Below, in pieces: positions 26,977-35,334 of a stretch of 64,000 nt of DNA. This stretch comes from Microbacterium saperdae. GTDB lineage: Bacteria > Actinomycetota > Actinomycetes > Actinomycetales > Microbacteriaceae. Within the stretch, counting starts at the first letter, position 1. Every line of letters begins with the position of its first letter. A model generated the notes under the pieces. It searched no databases. It was not told the origin of the DNA and saw only the letters and a list, made by a program, of their open reading frames with translations. The stretch spans positions 2,046,001 to 2,110,000 of the forward strand of contig NZ_VFOX01000001.1 in the NCBI RefSeq assembly GCF_006716345.1, in the 5' to 3' direction. A program made the position numbers and the translations under genes.

Positions 26977-27074
26977 CGAGAGTCTCTCCCCCGCACAGAG
27001 TGCGTCGCGCGCCCGGAGCAGCGGAACTGGTGCTCGTGATGACGTTACGCGCGGATCCGGGATACTCCCCCTCG
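26977..27074 (-). promoter_or_regulatory. candidate yybP-ykoY (Mn2+) riboswitch
   Basis: Read on the minus strand, CGAGG (27074-27070) is followed at once by GGGAGTA. The far end reads GAGAGAC followed by TCTCG (26981-26977), which closes helix P1 with the first five bases. A GGGAGUA loop segment and a ...AGAC segment flanking P1 are the two conserved loops of the manganese-sensing yybP-ykoY class. Between them are GC-rich segments that could form the other helices. The downstream gene is TerC-family, a standard target. I could not fold it or score a covariance model. Confidence 0.55.
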
Positions 27075-27203
27075 CGATGCCCATGTTAGCGGAGCGGGCG
27101 GGGGTGCAGGACCGTTCCCGCGGACGTGACTTCCCCCGGCGATTCTGAGACGATGGCGCTTCTGTCGACACTTCTCTGTTGAGAGACACCGAACGGAATC
27201 AGG

Positions 27204-27761
27204 ATGCCCGTGCAGACGAGTGATCAGAAGTGGGCGGCGCAGGCCGCGGCAGGTGACGAGAGCGCCTTCCGCGAGCTGTATCGCGCCCATGTCCGACCGG
27301 TCTTCTGGATCGCCGACGGCATCCTCGCGTCGTCCTCGGACGCCGAGGACGTCACCCAGGAGACGTTCGTGGTCGCCTGGAGGAAACTCCCGAGCCTCGA
27401 ACTGCAGGGGGAATCGATCCTGCCGTGGCTGGCGACGATCTGCCGCTTCCAGGCGGCGAATCGGCTCCGCCAACGGCGACGAGATCAGGCCCACACCGCG
27501 GATGTCCTGGACGAGAACGTCCCGGACACGGTGAGCGTGGAGGAGCAGGTCATCACGGCCGCGCTCGCCGCGCGGATCGCGGCCGAGGTCGGCACCCTGA
27601 ACGAGCTCGACCGTGAGATCTTCCGCCTGTGCGCATCGGAGGGCTATGCCTATCAGGCAGCCGCCGATGAGCTGGGCGTGAGCCATGCCGTGGTCCGGAA
27701 CCGTCTCTCCCGAGTGCGCACCCAATTGCGTGGCGCCGTCAAGGAAGTGAGAGACGCATGA
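27204..27761 (+). CDS. ECF-type RNA polymerase sigma factor
   Basis: A 185-residue sigma-70 family protein with region 2 (FRELYRAHVRPVFWIADGILASSSDAEDVTQETFVVAW) and region 4 (LDREIFRLCASEGYAYQAAADELGVSHAVVRNRLSRVR). There is no N-terminal region 1, so it belongs to the ECF group. ATG 27204 has GGAATCAGG nearby. The DUF4349 membrane-protein gene follows with ATGA overlap and probably supplies regulation at the membrane. The signal is unknown. Confidence 0.92.
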   Translation: MPVQTSDQKWAAQAAAGDESAFRELYRAHVRPVFWIADGILASSSDAEDVTQETFVVAWRKLPSLELQGESILPWLATICRFQAANRLRQRRRDQAHTADVLDENVPDTVSVEEQVITAALAARIAAEVGTLNELDREIFRLCASEGYAYQAAADELGVSHAVVRNRLSRVRTQLRGAVKEVRDA

Positions 27762-28870
27762 ACGACCAGAACTCGATCGACGACCTGCCGGACCTGCCGG
27801 ATGACGCGATCGCGCGGATCGAGAACGCGGTGTTCTCGCAGATCGCCGAGGAACGATCGCCTGCCGCTCCCACGGCCGCGCGCTCGAGGCTGCGGCGTCG
27901 CCGGTGGCTGACAGGCGCCGGCATCGCTGCCGCCTTCACCCTCGGAGTGCTCGTGACACCGCCCATCCTCGGTGCCGTCGGCTCCGGAGTCGTGATGAGC
28001 ACGGCAGACGGCACCGACATGTCCGGAGGATCCGTCGCGGAATCGAGCGCGGGGTCGTCTGACCGGAGCTCAGAGGTCGTACCTGGCGACGGGTCGAGCG
28101 ACGCATCGGCACCGTCGACCCTCCTCGGCGCCGAGGCCGGGGATGCCGACAGGGAGATCGTCACCACGGCGAACGTCACTCTTCAGGTGAAGGACATCCC
28201 GACGGCCGCTGCGGCCGTGACCGCACTCGCGGAGGAACACGGCGGCTACGTCGAGAGCACGCAGGTCGGCAAGGCACTCGCGATCGATGACAGCTCCGCT
28301 CCCGCCCCGGCCGATGCGGGGTACGGCTGGATCAGCGTCCGCGTGCCGTCCGCCGATCTCACCGACGTGATCAGCGAGCTCGGCGATTCCGGCGAGGTGC
28401 TGTCGTCGTCGATCGCGAAGCAGGACGTGACTTCGACGGCGATCGATCTGCGGGCACGCGTCGATGCGACCAAGGCGTCGGTCGAGCGGCTGACCGAGCT
28501 CATGGCGCAGTCCGGGAGCGTCTCCGAACTCATCGAGGCTGAAGTCGCGCTGACCGATCGTCAGGCACAGCTCGAATCGTGGGAGCAGCAGCTCGCCTCC
28601 ATCGAGGACCAGGTCGCGATGTCGACGGTGCAGGTCGAACTCACGCGTGCCTCGGTGCCGACCACCGCCGACCCCGCCGGTTTCGCCGACGGCGTGCTGG
28701 CCGGATGGAACGGCTTGGTCGTCTCGCTGAACGCCCTCGTCATCGCCGTCGGATTCATCCTCCCCTGGCTCGGCGTCGCCGCCGTCGTGGTGCTCGTCAT
28801 CTGGCTCATCCGCCGCGCCCGTCGGGCTCGGCGCGAAGCAACGGTCAGCGCGGACACCGCCGCGGACTGA
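27758..28870 (+). CDS. DUF4349 membrane protein with N-terminal sigma-regulator-like segment
   Basis: A 370-residue protein. Residues 1-48 are cytoplasmic and acidic then Arg-rich, one span lies at about 49-72, and a Ser/Gly/Asp-rich linker runs to about 120. The DUF4349 domain follows: EIVTTANVTLQVKDIPTAAAAV, VSVRVPSADL-like strand, a coiled-coil segment with ERLTELMAQSGSVSELIEAE, then a C-terminal span at about 318-350 ending in RRARRARRE. The coupling to the sigma factor gene and the short cytoplasmic N-terminus suggest an anti-sigma role, which is inference. A strong terminator follows. Confidence 0.82.
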   Translation: MNDQNSIDDLPDLPDDAIARIENAVFSQIAEERSPAAPTAARSRLRRRRWLTGAGIAAAFTLGVLVTPPILGAVGSGVVMSTADGTDMSGGSVAESSAGSSDRSSEVVPGDGSSDASAPSTLLGAEAGDADREIVTTANVTLQVKDIPTAAAAVTALAEEHGGYVESTQVGKALAIDDSSAPAPADAGYGWISVRVPSADLTDVISELGDSGEVLSSSIAKQDVTSTAIDLRARVDATKASVERLTELMAQSGSVSELIEAEVALTDRQAQLESWEQQLASIEDQVAMSTVQVELTRASVPTTADPAGFADGVLAGWNGLVVSLNALVIAVGFILPWLGVAAVVVLVIWLIRRARRARREATVSADTAAD

Positions 28871-28877
28871 GGTCGCA

Positions 28878-28918
28878 CCGAAGGCCGCCGCGGGTCTCGT
28901 TTCCGCGGCGGCCTTCGG
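28878..28918 (+). terminator. terminator after the sigma/DUF4349 unit
   Basis: Perfect 16-bp stem (28878-28893 with 28903-28918) with a 9-base loop, seven bases after the stop. It has no T run, as is common in high-GC actinobacteria. Confidence 0.75.
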
Positions 28919-28955
28919 CGTGGACGTGCGCGTATCCCGCGTCTTTCCGCGGTAT

Positions 28956-28969
28956 ACAAGAACTCTTGT
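28956..28969 (+). promoter_or_regulatory. inverted-repeat operator before the wHTH regulator gene
   Basis: ACAAGAACTCTTGT: perfect 6-bp arms around a 2-base centre. A possible promoter, CTTGTG (28965-28970) and ATAGCG (28988-28993) with 17-base spacing, overlaps it and would start near the GTG at 29003. Autoregulation by the encoded wHTH protein is the simplest reading. Confidence 0.5.
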
Positions 28970-29002
28970 GGGTCTCAGCGACCGGGCATAGCGTGTCCTC
29001 TC

Positions 29003-29551
29003 GTGGAAGACATCTCCGTGATCACCGCCGTGAACCACCCGCTGCGTCGCCGCATCTTCGATTACCTGCTCCTGTACGGGACGTCACAGGTGACGACGAT
29101 CTCCCGCTCGTTGGAGAGCCAGGTGGGCAGCATCAGCCATCATCTGCGGATGCTCGAGCGGGCCGGCGTCGTCGAACGCGCCGAAGACCCCCGCGGAGAT
29201 CGCCGCACCAGCTGGTGGCGCCTCGCCCGGCGCAGCATGACCTGGTCGGCCGAGGACTTCGCGGACTCCCCCGCGGACGCCCTGCTCGCCCGCGAGGCGG
29301 AGCGCCAAGGCATCCGCATGCAGATGGAGCGGCTGCAACGCTGGCGACGTCATCGAGGCGATCCGGCATACGCCGAATACGAGGCGTTCAACACCGAGAC
29401 GACCACCTGGGCGTCGGCGGCGGAGATCAAAGATCTGTCCGACCGCCTGCGGCAGACGCTGAGCGAATGGCAGACGTCGATCGACGACACGGATGGGCAG
29501 CCGCGAGTGCCGGTCTTCTTCTTCTCCCACATCTTCCCGACGGAGCCGTGA
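29003..29551 (+). CDS. winged-helix transcriptional regulator (ArsR-like)
   Basis: A 182-residue DNA-binding protein. The N-terminal winged helix has AVNHPLRRRIFDYLLLYG, the recognition region VGSISHHLRMLERAGVV and wing EDPRGDRRTSWWRL. The C-terminal half is helical and Trp/Arg rich, without cysteine pairs for metal. The GTG start at 29003 gives little or no 5' UTR. It overlaps the MFS gene by one base, so it probably controls that exporter. The ligand is unknown. Confidence 0.87.
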   Translation: MEDISVITAVNHPLRRRIFDYLLLYGTSQVTTISRSLESQVGSISHHLRMLERAGVVERAEDPRGDRRTSWWRLARRSMTWSAEDFADSPADALLAREAERQGIRMQMERLQRWRRHRGDPAYAEYEAFNTETTTWASAAEIKDLSDRLRQTLSEWQTSIDDTDGQPRVPVFFFSHIFPTEP

Positions 29552-30789
29552 TGAGCGTCGCGGAACCGATCGTGCTGCAGGAGCCACCACCGTTCCCGCG
29601 CGATCGGCGCGTACATGCCTGGATCGGGATCAAGGCGTTGTCCGATGCCGGAGACGCGCTCTGGACGATCGCGCTCGCGTGGACGGCCGTGCAGATCGCC
29701 ACCCCTGCCGTCGCGGGCCTCGTGGTCGCGGCAGGTACCGTGCCCCGAGCCGCCGTGCTGCTGTTCGGCGGCATCCTCGCGGACAGGGCGGACGCGCGCC
29801 GCGTCATGCTGTTGTTCAACGCACTGAGGGTGGGGGTGCTGATCGCTGTGGCGCTCTGGGTCGTCGCGACGCCACCCACCATCGCGGTGCTGCTGTTCGC
29901 CGCCATCGCGTTCGGGGTCTGCGACGCTTTCTACGAACCGTCGGCGGGCACGATCGCGCGGCAGCTCGTGCGCGCCTCGGATCTTCCTGCCTATTCGGCG
30001 GTCGCGCAGACGGCCTCACGGCTGGGAACGATGGGCGGAGCCGCCCTCGGTGGCGTGGTGGTCGCGCACGCCGGACTGGCCGGCAGCGCGTCCGCCAATG
30101 CGCTCACCTTCGTCGTCGTCGTCGCGTTCATCGCGCTCGGGCTGCGTCCACGCTTCGCGCTTCCGCGAGCTGCCAAGGAACCCGCGCTGCGCGGGATCGC
30201 GCGCGGCTTCGTTCACCTGAAGAACGCGCCCACGACGCGCACGCTCGTGCTCGCCCTGTCCGGTCTGAACCTGGCCGTCGGTCCGGCTGTCGGCATCGGA
30301 CTGGCGTTGCGGGCCCACGACCAGGGGTGGGGCGCGCAGGCGGTCGGCCTGTTCGAAGCGCTCCTCGGAGTCGGCGCAGCGCTCGGCGCCGTCTCCGTCG
30401 CGCGATGGCGGCCTCGGCGCGAGGCCTCTGCCGGCTTCTGGGCACTGGTCGTGCAGGGCGGCGGCATCGTGGCACTCGGCATCGGACCGGCCTGGACGGT
30501 GGCGATGGCGTCGTTCGTGATCGGAGCGACCGCGGGATACGCGTCCGTGCTGCTGAGCTCGACGTTCGCCGCGACGATCGACACCGCCTATCTGGGCCGC
30601 ATGGGCGCGATCACCCGCCTGGGTGACGACTGCCTGATGCCGCTCGCGATGATCGCTTTCGGTACGCTCGCCTCGGCGACGGCGCTCTGGGTGCCGTTCA
30701 CGGTCTTCGGGGCGGCGATGGCCGCCCTGATGATCGTGCCGCTGCGGAACAGGACCTTCCGCGAGCTCTCGCTCCGCCCCGTGAACTGA
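29551..30789 (+). CDS. MFS transporter
   Basis: A 412-residue protein with about twelve spans and the MFS signature GGILADRADARRVML after TM2. The pattern resembles the EntS-like/MFS_3 group of exporters (DALWTIALAW in TM1, DAFYEPSAGTIARQLV in the fifth region). It is translated with the preceding regulator, so it is probably a drug or metabolite exporter under that regulator. A terminator lies 12 bases downstream. Confidence 0.9.
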   Translation: MSVAEPIVLQEPPPFPRDRRVHAWIGIKALSDAGDALWTIALAWTAVQIATPAVAGLVVAAGTVPRAAVLLFGGILADRADARRVMLLFNALRVGVLIAVALWVVATPPTIAVLLFAAIAFGVCDAFYEPSAGTIARQLVRASDLPAYSAVAQTASRLGTMGGAALGGVVVAHAGLAGSASANALTFVVVVAFIALGLRPRFALPRAAKEPALRGIARGFVHLKNAPTTRTLVLALSGLNLAVGPAVGIGLALRAHDQGWGAQAVGLFEALLGVGAALGAVSVARWRPRREASAGFWALVVQGGGIVALGIGPAWTVAMASFVIGATAGYASVLLSSTFAATIDTAYLGRMGAITRLGDDCLMPLAMIAFGTLASATALWVPFTVFGAAMAALMIVPLRNRTFRELSLRPVN

Positions 30790-30800
30790 CCCGGATGCGA

Positions 30801-30830
30801 CGAAAGCCCCCGGAGAACCGGGGGCTTTCG
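30801..30830. terminator. bidirectional terminator between MFS gene and tRNA-Glu
   Basis: A 13-bp perfect stem (30801-30813 with 30818-30830), loop AGAA, flanked by TGTGTTGTGT on the plus strand. It serves both the MFS gene (+) and the tRNA (-). Confidence 0.85.
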
Positions 30831-30839
30831 TGTGTTGTG

Positions 30840-30912
30840 TGACCCCAGCGGGATTCGAACCCGCGTTACCGCCGTGAGAGGGCAGCGTACTAGGCCGCTA
30901 TACGATGGGGCC
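30840..30912 (-). tRNA. tRNA-Glu(CTC)
   Basis: The 73-base cloverleaf starts GGCCCCATCGT and ends TGGGGTCA. The anticodon loop reads CCCTCTC with anticodon CTC (Glu, GAG), and the T arm has GGTTCGAATCC. CCA is not encoded. A terminator follows at 30830-30801. Confidence 0.95.
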
Positions 30913-31063
30913 GTCTGGCGGAACGTTTCCGTCCCGCGACAACCGTTCAAGTATGCCACGGCGATTCTTGCTGCGCCAAATCGAGCCGAGGGTGCCGTAC
31001 GCCCGGGCGTGGCGCACCCGTCATCGGTTTGCCCGCAGACCCCAGAAGGAGTTGACTCATCCC

Positions 31064-31702
31064 ATGCGCGTGACCAAGTTCGAACATGCCACCCTCCGGA
31101 TCGATCAGAGCGATCAGACACTGGTGATCGATCCCGGCTCCTTCACGACTCCGCTCGACGACCTCAACGGCCTGGTCGGCATCGTGCTCACGCATGAGCA
31201 CCCCGACCATTGGACGCCGGAACACCTCGACCGCCTCCTGCGCGCTGCCCCCGGCACGCCGATCTTCGCCCCCTCCGGGGTGGCGGCGGCCGCTTCGGGC
31301 TATGACATCACGATCGTGTCGCCCGGCCAGACGGTGACGGTGGGCGATTTCACCCTGCGCTTCTTCGGAGGCACCCACGCGATCATCCACTCCTCGATCC
31401 CCACGATCGAGAACGTCGGAGTACTCGTGAACGAGGAGTTGTACTACCCCGGCGACTCGTACGCTGTGCCGGAGGGCATCGCGATCGACACTCTGGCCGC
31501 CCCGCTCGGCGCCCCCTGGCTGAAGATCGGCGAGGCGATGGACTACGTTCTGGCCGTGAAGCCGCGTCGCGCCTTCGGCACGCACGACATGACGCTCTCT
31601 GTCGCCGGAAAGACCATGCACCGGGCACGTCTGCAATGGGCGACGGAGCAGGGCGGCGGCGAGTTCTTCGTGCTCGAACCCGGCGAGTCGCTCGACCTCT
31701 GA
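31064..31702 (+). CDS. MBL-fold metal-dependent hydrolase
   Basis: A 212-residue metallo-beta-lactamase-fold enzyme of the L-ascorbate-6-P lactonase-like (UlaG/YtnP-type) group. The metal motif is LTHEHPDHW (H-x-H-x-D-H), further ligands lie in FGGTHAIIH and YYPGDSYAVPE, and a late His in FGTHDMTLS. ATG 31064 has AGAAGGAG 12 bases upstream, rather far; no better start is visible. It overlaps the downstream GNAT gene by one base. The substrate is unknown. Confidence 0.88.
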   Translation: MRVTKFEHATLRIDQSDQTLVIDPGSFTTPLDDLNGLVGIVLTHEHPDHWTPEHLDRLLRAAPGTPIFAPSGVAAAASGYDITIVSPGQTVTVGDFTLRFFGGTHAIIHSSIPTIENVGVLVNEELYYPGDSYAVPEGIAIDTLAAPLGAPWLKIGEAMDYVLAVKPRRAFGTHDMTLSVAGKTMHRARLQWATEQGGGEFFVLEPGESLDL

Positions 31703-32238
31703 TGAAGGCGGCCAAGCGGCTGCTCCCTCCGCCGACCGACCGGCTCCGATTCCGTGAGATGACATCGGACGACCTCGACCGGATGGCAGCCCTTCTCGGA
31801 GACCCCGACGTGATGTCGTACTATCCCGCGCCCAGATCGCGCGAGGAGAGCGCGGACTGGATCGCTCGCATGCAGCGCAGCTACGACCAGCATGGCCATG
31901 GGCTCTGGATCATCGAGACGCACGACGGGGAGTTCGTGGGCGACTGCGGGGTGACCTGGCAGTCCTTCAACGACACGCCGGTCCTAGAGGTCGGCTACCA
32001 CGTGCGTGCGGCACTGCAGCGCCGGGGCTATGCCACCGAGGCCGCGCTGGTGTGCCGCGAGCTGGTGCGTCGCGAGTTCTCCCCCACTCTGCTCACCGCG
32101 ATCATCCACCCGGCGAACGACGCCTCACGCGGCGTCGCCGAGAAGCTCGGCATGACGCACATCGACGACGACCGCGCACATCCGTGGATCGTGCGCACCG
32201 TGATGGGGATGCAGCTCGAAGCCGAGCCCGAGACGTAG
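31702..32238 (+). CDS. GNAT family N-acetyltransferase
   Basis: A 178-residue RimJ/RimL-type acetyltransferase. The acetyl-CoA segment is VGYHVRAALQRRGYATEAA, and the family strand LTAIIHPANDASRGVAEKLGM follows. The start TGATG overlaps the hydrolase stop, so the two are co-translated. It is convergent with pepN, eight bases away. The substrate is unknown. Confidence 0.88.
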   Translation: MKAAKRLLPPPTDRLRFREMTSDDLDRMAALLGDPDVMSYYPAPRSREESADWIARMQRSYDQHGHGLWIIETHDGEFVGDCGVTWQSFNDTPVLEVGYHVRAALQRRGYATEAALVCRELVRREFSPTLLTAIIHPANDASRGVAEKLGMTHIDDDRAHPWIVRTVMGMQLEAEPET

Positions 32239-32246
32239 CCCCCGGA

Positions 32247-34736
32247 TCAGCCGATCTTCCTCGCGCCGCGCACCCGCAGCTCCCTGGCGAGGTGATCACG
32301 CTGCTCGATCACGATGCGGCGGAGTGCCGCCGGCGCCGCGGTGTTCTCCGTGAGCCAGGTGTCGACGAGCGAGAGCGAGTCCGTCGCGGGGAACAACCCG
32401 ATCACCAGACGCCGCGCGAGCTCGATGCTGCGCGAACTCCATGCCGCACCGATGCGCTCGAAGTACGTCGCGTCGAAGGGCTCGATCAGATCACGTCGGC
32501 CGCCGGCGCGGAAGCCCGCGATCTCCGCGTCCAAGTGGTCGTTGCTGAGCGCCAGGTCATCCCAGGCGGCGTCCCAGGCCGCACTCCGCACGAGCGGATC
32601 CGGTCGCGATGCCCTCGCCCGCCGTGCCGCCGTGCGCCCGTTCCCCGTGTCGTCGCGCGCCTCCTCCGCCTCGATGTCCTCCGTGGTCGCATGCCCGGTG
32701 GTGACGAGCGCGGTGAGCATCTGCCAGCGCAGATCGGGGTCGATCGTGAGTCCGTCGGGTGCCGTGCCGTCGAGCATGACGCGGAGGTCCACGCTGTGGA
32801 GGTCGTCGTAGGCCGACGCACCGGCGAGGGCGCGTGCCCAGCTCAGCTGGGCGTCGCTCCCGGCATCCGCTGCCTGCAGCGCCGTCCAGGTCGTCTCCGT
32901 CCAGGCACGCTGCTCCTGGGCGCGTCGCTCGTCGACGACGAAGTGACGCACCGCGTATGCGGCGTTCGCGATGACCCCGGCGAGCAGTCCGATGTTGGAC
33001 TCCGCGGGCGCATGCGTCCGGACGACGGCCACGTAGCGGGAGGCATCGAGCTCGCCGTCACGCGTGGCGTTCCACAGCGACGACCAGACCAGCGCACGTG
33101 CCAGCGGATCCTCGACGATCGACAACGACTCCTCGACGGTCCGCAGGGACCGCTCGTCGAGGCGCGCCTTCGCGTACGTCAGGTCGTCGTCGTTCAGGAT
33201 CACCAGGTCGGCGTCCGGAAGGTCGACGGGAGTCCGCGTCGCGGCGATGTCCAGCGCCACCTGCCCCTGACGCACGATGCGGTCGCCGGTCCGACCGTAG
33301 AGACCGATGCGCAGGCGATGCGGACGCGGATCGGTCTGCACCAACTCCACTGTCCCTGACCCGGTCTCCTCCAACGCGAGGGTGGACATGCCGGTGGTCT
33401 CGAGCCATGCCTGCGACCAGTCGCTTATGTCGCGACCGGAGACGGCGCTCAGCTGCTCCAGCAGGTCGGCGAGCGTGGTGTTGCCGAACGCGTGCGCGGC
33501 AAAGTACCGTCTCGCGCCTTCGAAGAACGCCTCCTCCCCGACGAAGGCGACGAGCTGCTTGAGCACCGCCGCTCCCTTGGCATAGGTGATCCCGTCGAAG
33601 TTGAGCTTCGCCGCCTCGAGGTCGGTGATGTCGGCGACGATCGGATGCGTGGTCGGCAGCTGGTCCTGCTGATACGCCCAGGCCTTGCGGTTGGCGGCGA
33701 ACTTCACCCAGGCATCGGTGAACCGGGTCGCCGCGGCGGAGGCATGCGCCCCCATGTAGTCGGCGAAGGATTCCTTGAGCCACAGATCGTCCCACCACCG
33801 CATGGTGACGAGGTCGCCGAACCACATGTGCGCCATCTCGTGGAGGATCGTGTTGGCGCGCGCCGCGCGCTGCGCGTCGGTCGCCGCTCCGCGCGACAGA
33901 TAGGCCTCGGTGAAGGTCACCAGCCCGGGGTTCTCCATCGCGCCGAGGTTGTACTCGGGCACGAAGATCTGGTCGTACTTGCCCCAGGGGTACGGAGAGG
34001 CGAAGGCGTCGGTGAAGAAGTCGAGACCCTGGCGGGTGATCTCGAGGATCTCCTCGGATTCCAGATGCGCGGCGAGCGAGCGCCGCGCGAACACGCCCAG
34101 CGCGATCCGCTGAGCACCGCGGGACCATTCCCCGTCGACCCGCACATACGGTCCCGCTGCGACAGCGGTGATGTAGCTCGAGATCGGCAAGGTCGGGGCG
34201 AACTCGACGCGCTGGCGAGCATCGTCGTGCTGCGTGCCCACCGCGATCTGATTCGACAGCACCTCCCAGCCGGACGGCGCGTGCACCACGAACGTGTAGG
34301 GCGCCTTGATGTCGGGCTGCTCGAAGCACGCCATCACGCGGCGTGAATCGGCCGGCTCGTACTGGGTGTAGAGGTAGGTCTCCCCGTCAGCCGGGTCGAC
34401 GAAGCGGTGCAGTCCCTCACCGGATCGGCTGTAGGCGCCGACGGCTTCCACCACGACGATGTTGCGGGCGGCCAGTCCGACGAGAGGGATCCGGGCACCG
34501 TCATGACGCGGCTCCTGGTCCACACCGTTGAGGGTGATGCGGTCCACGGACTCGCCGATGAAGTCGAGCCAGGTCTCGGACACCGTTGCGTCGAAGTCGA
34601 TCGTCGTCACGGTCGGGAAACCGCTGTTTCCCGGATCGGGCGCCCCGGTCAGATCGAGTTCGACACGGATGCTGCGCACGGCGACGGCAGCGGATCGCGC
34701 AGCCGTCTCCTCGCGGGTGAGATTGGCGGTGTCCAT
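32247..34736 (-). CDS. pepN: aminopeptidase N
   Basis: An M1-family zinc aminopeptidase of 829 residues. The exopeptidase motif LGAMENPGLVTF and zinc motif HEMAHMWFGD with a downstream Glu (ESFADYMGAH) are intact. The N-terminal beta domain begins MDTANLTREETAARSAAV, and the ERAP-like helical C-terminal domain is full length. It is cytosolic, with no signal peptide. It is divergent from the MarR gene; the operators at 34781-34825 lie 45-90 bases upstream of its start and could affect it too. Confidence 0.95.
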   Translation of the reverse strand: MDTANLTREETAARSAAVAVRSIRVELDLTGAPDPGNSGFPTVTTIDFDATVSETWLDFIGESVDRITLNGVDQEPRHDGARIPLVGLAARNIVVVEAVGAYSRSGEGLHRFVDPADGETYLYTQYEPADSRRVMACFEQPDIKAPYTFVVHAPSGWEVLSNQIAVGTQHDDARQRVEFAPTLPISSYITAVAAGPYVRVDGEWSRGAQRIALGVFARRSLAAHLESEEILEITRQGLDFFTDAFASPYPWGKYDQIFVPEYNLGAMENPGLVTFTEAYLSRGAATDAQRAARANTILHEMAHMWFGDLVTMRWWDDLWLKESFADYMGAHASAAATRFTDAWVKFAANRKAWAYQQDQLPTTHPIVADITDLEAAKLNFDGITYAKGAAVLKQLVAFVGEEAFFEGARRYFAAHAFGNTTLADLLEQLSAVSGRDISDWSQAWLETTGMSTLALEETGSGTVELVQTDPRPHRLRIGLYGRTGDRIVRQGQVALDIAATRTPVDLPDADLVILNDDDLTYAKARLDERSLRTVEESLSIVEDPLARALVWSSLWNATRDGELDASRYVAVVRTHAPAESNIGLLAGVIANAAYAVRHFVVDERRAQEQRAWTETTWTALQAADAGSDAQLSWARALAGASAYDDLHSVDLRVMLDGTAPDGLTIDPDLRWQMLTALVTTGHATTEDIEAEEARDDTGNGRTAARRARASRPDPLVRSAAWDAAWDDLALSNDHLDAEIAGFRAGGRRDLIEPFDATYFERIGAAWSSRSIELARRLVIGLFPATDSLSLVDTWLTENTAAPAALRRIVIEQRDHLARELRVRGARKIG

Positions 34737-34780
34737 GCATCCATCCTGTCATCCGCGTCGTTCGATCCGGATCTCACCAA

Positions 34781-34825
34781 TGTTGTGGAATGCAACAGCA
34801 CGGCGTAATGTTGCATATGACAACA
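34781..34825 (+). promoter_or_regulatory. two 17-bp MarR operators overlapping the marR promoter
   Basis: Two sites with pattern TGTTG-N7-CAACA lie at 34781-34797 and 34809-34825, 28 bases centre to centre. A promoter TTGTGG (34782-34787) / TAATGT (34806-34811) with 18-base spacing falls across them, and the second site runs directly into AGGAGG of the MarR gene. This is a clear autoregulated layout. The regulator-operator pairing is inferred from position. Confidence 0.75.
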
Positions 34826-34836
34826 GGAGGCGCGCG

Positions 34837-35274
34837 ATGGACATCGAAGAACAACGAGACCGGCACAGCGCGACGGTGCTCCGCTCGCTCGTGGCGATCT
34901 CTCGCCGGGGCCTGGCGGACGCACGATTCGACGACACACCACTCTCGGTCACCGACCAGTCCATCGTGATGGCCATCGCCGAGCAGCCGGGGATCCGCTC
35001 CATCGACATCGCGCGCATGTTCCGGCTCAACCGGTCGACCGTGTCCCGCCAGCTCGCCTCGCTCACCTCGCTCGGCATCGTCCGCGAGGTCCCCAGCGAC
35101 TCCGGGCGCGGACGGCCGCTCGAGCTGACGCCCGCAGGGACAGCGGCCTACCGAGGCACACTCGACACCCTGCAGAGGATCATCGATGCGCACCTCGCTC
35201 CCTGGACAGACGAAGAGGTCGCCCGGTTCGCACACGACCTCGAGCGATTCGACCACAGCGCCGATCTGCCCTGA
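34837..35274 (+). CDS. MarR family transcriptional regulator
   Basis: A 145-residue winged-helix regulator: the dimer helix is at the N-terminus, the recognition helix lies in IARMFRLNRSTVSRQLASLTSLGIV, the wing is PSDSGRGRPLELTPAG, and a C-terminal dimer helix follows. AGGAGG precedes ATG 34837. Two TGTTG-N7-CAACA sites overlie its promoter. It precedes a 3-hydroxyacyl-CoA dehydrogenase gene by 60 bases, so fatty-acyl or hydroxyacyl-CoA metabolites are plausible ligands (inference). Confidence 0.92.
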   Translation: MDIEEQRDRHSATVLRSLVAISRRGLADARFDDTPLSVTDQSIVMAIAEQPGIRSIDIARMFRLNRSTVSRQLASLTSLGIVREVPSDSGRGRPLELTPAGTAAYRGTLDTLQRIIDAHLAPWTDEEVARFAHDLERFDHSADLP

Positions 35275-35334
35275 CCGGGCGCATCGGCGCACCCGCGGAA
35301 CCCGACCCACAAGGTCACCACAGAAGGAAGAGAA

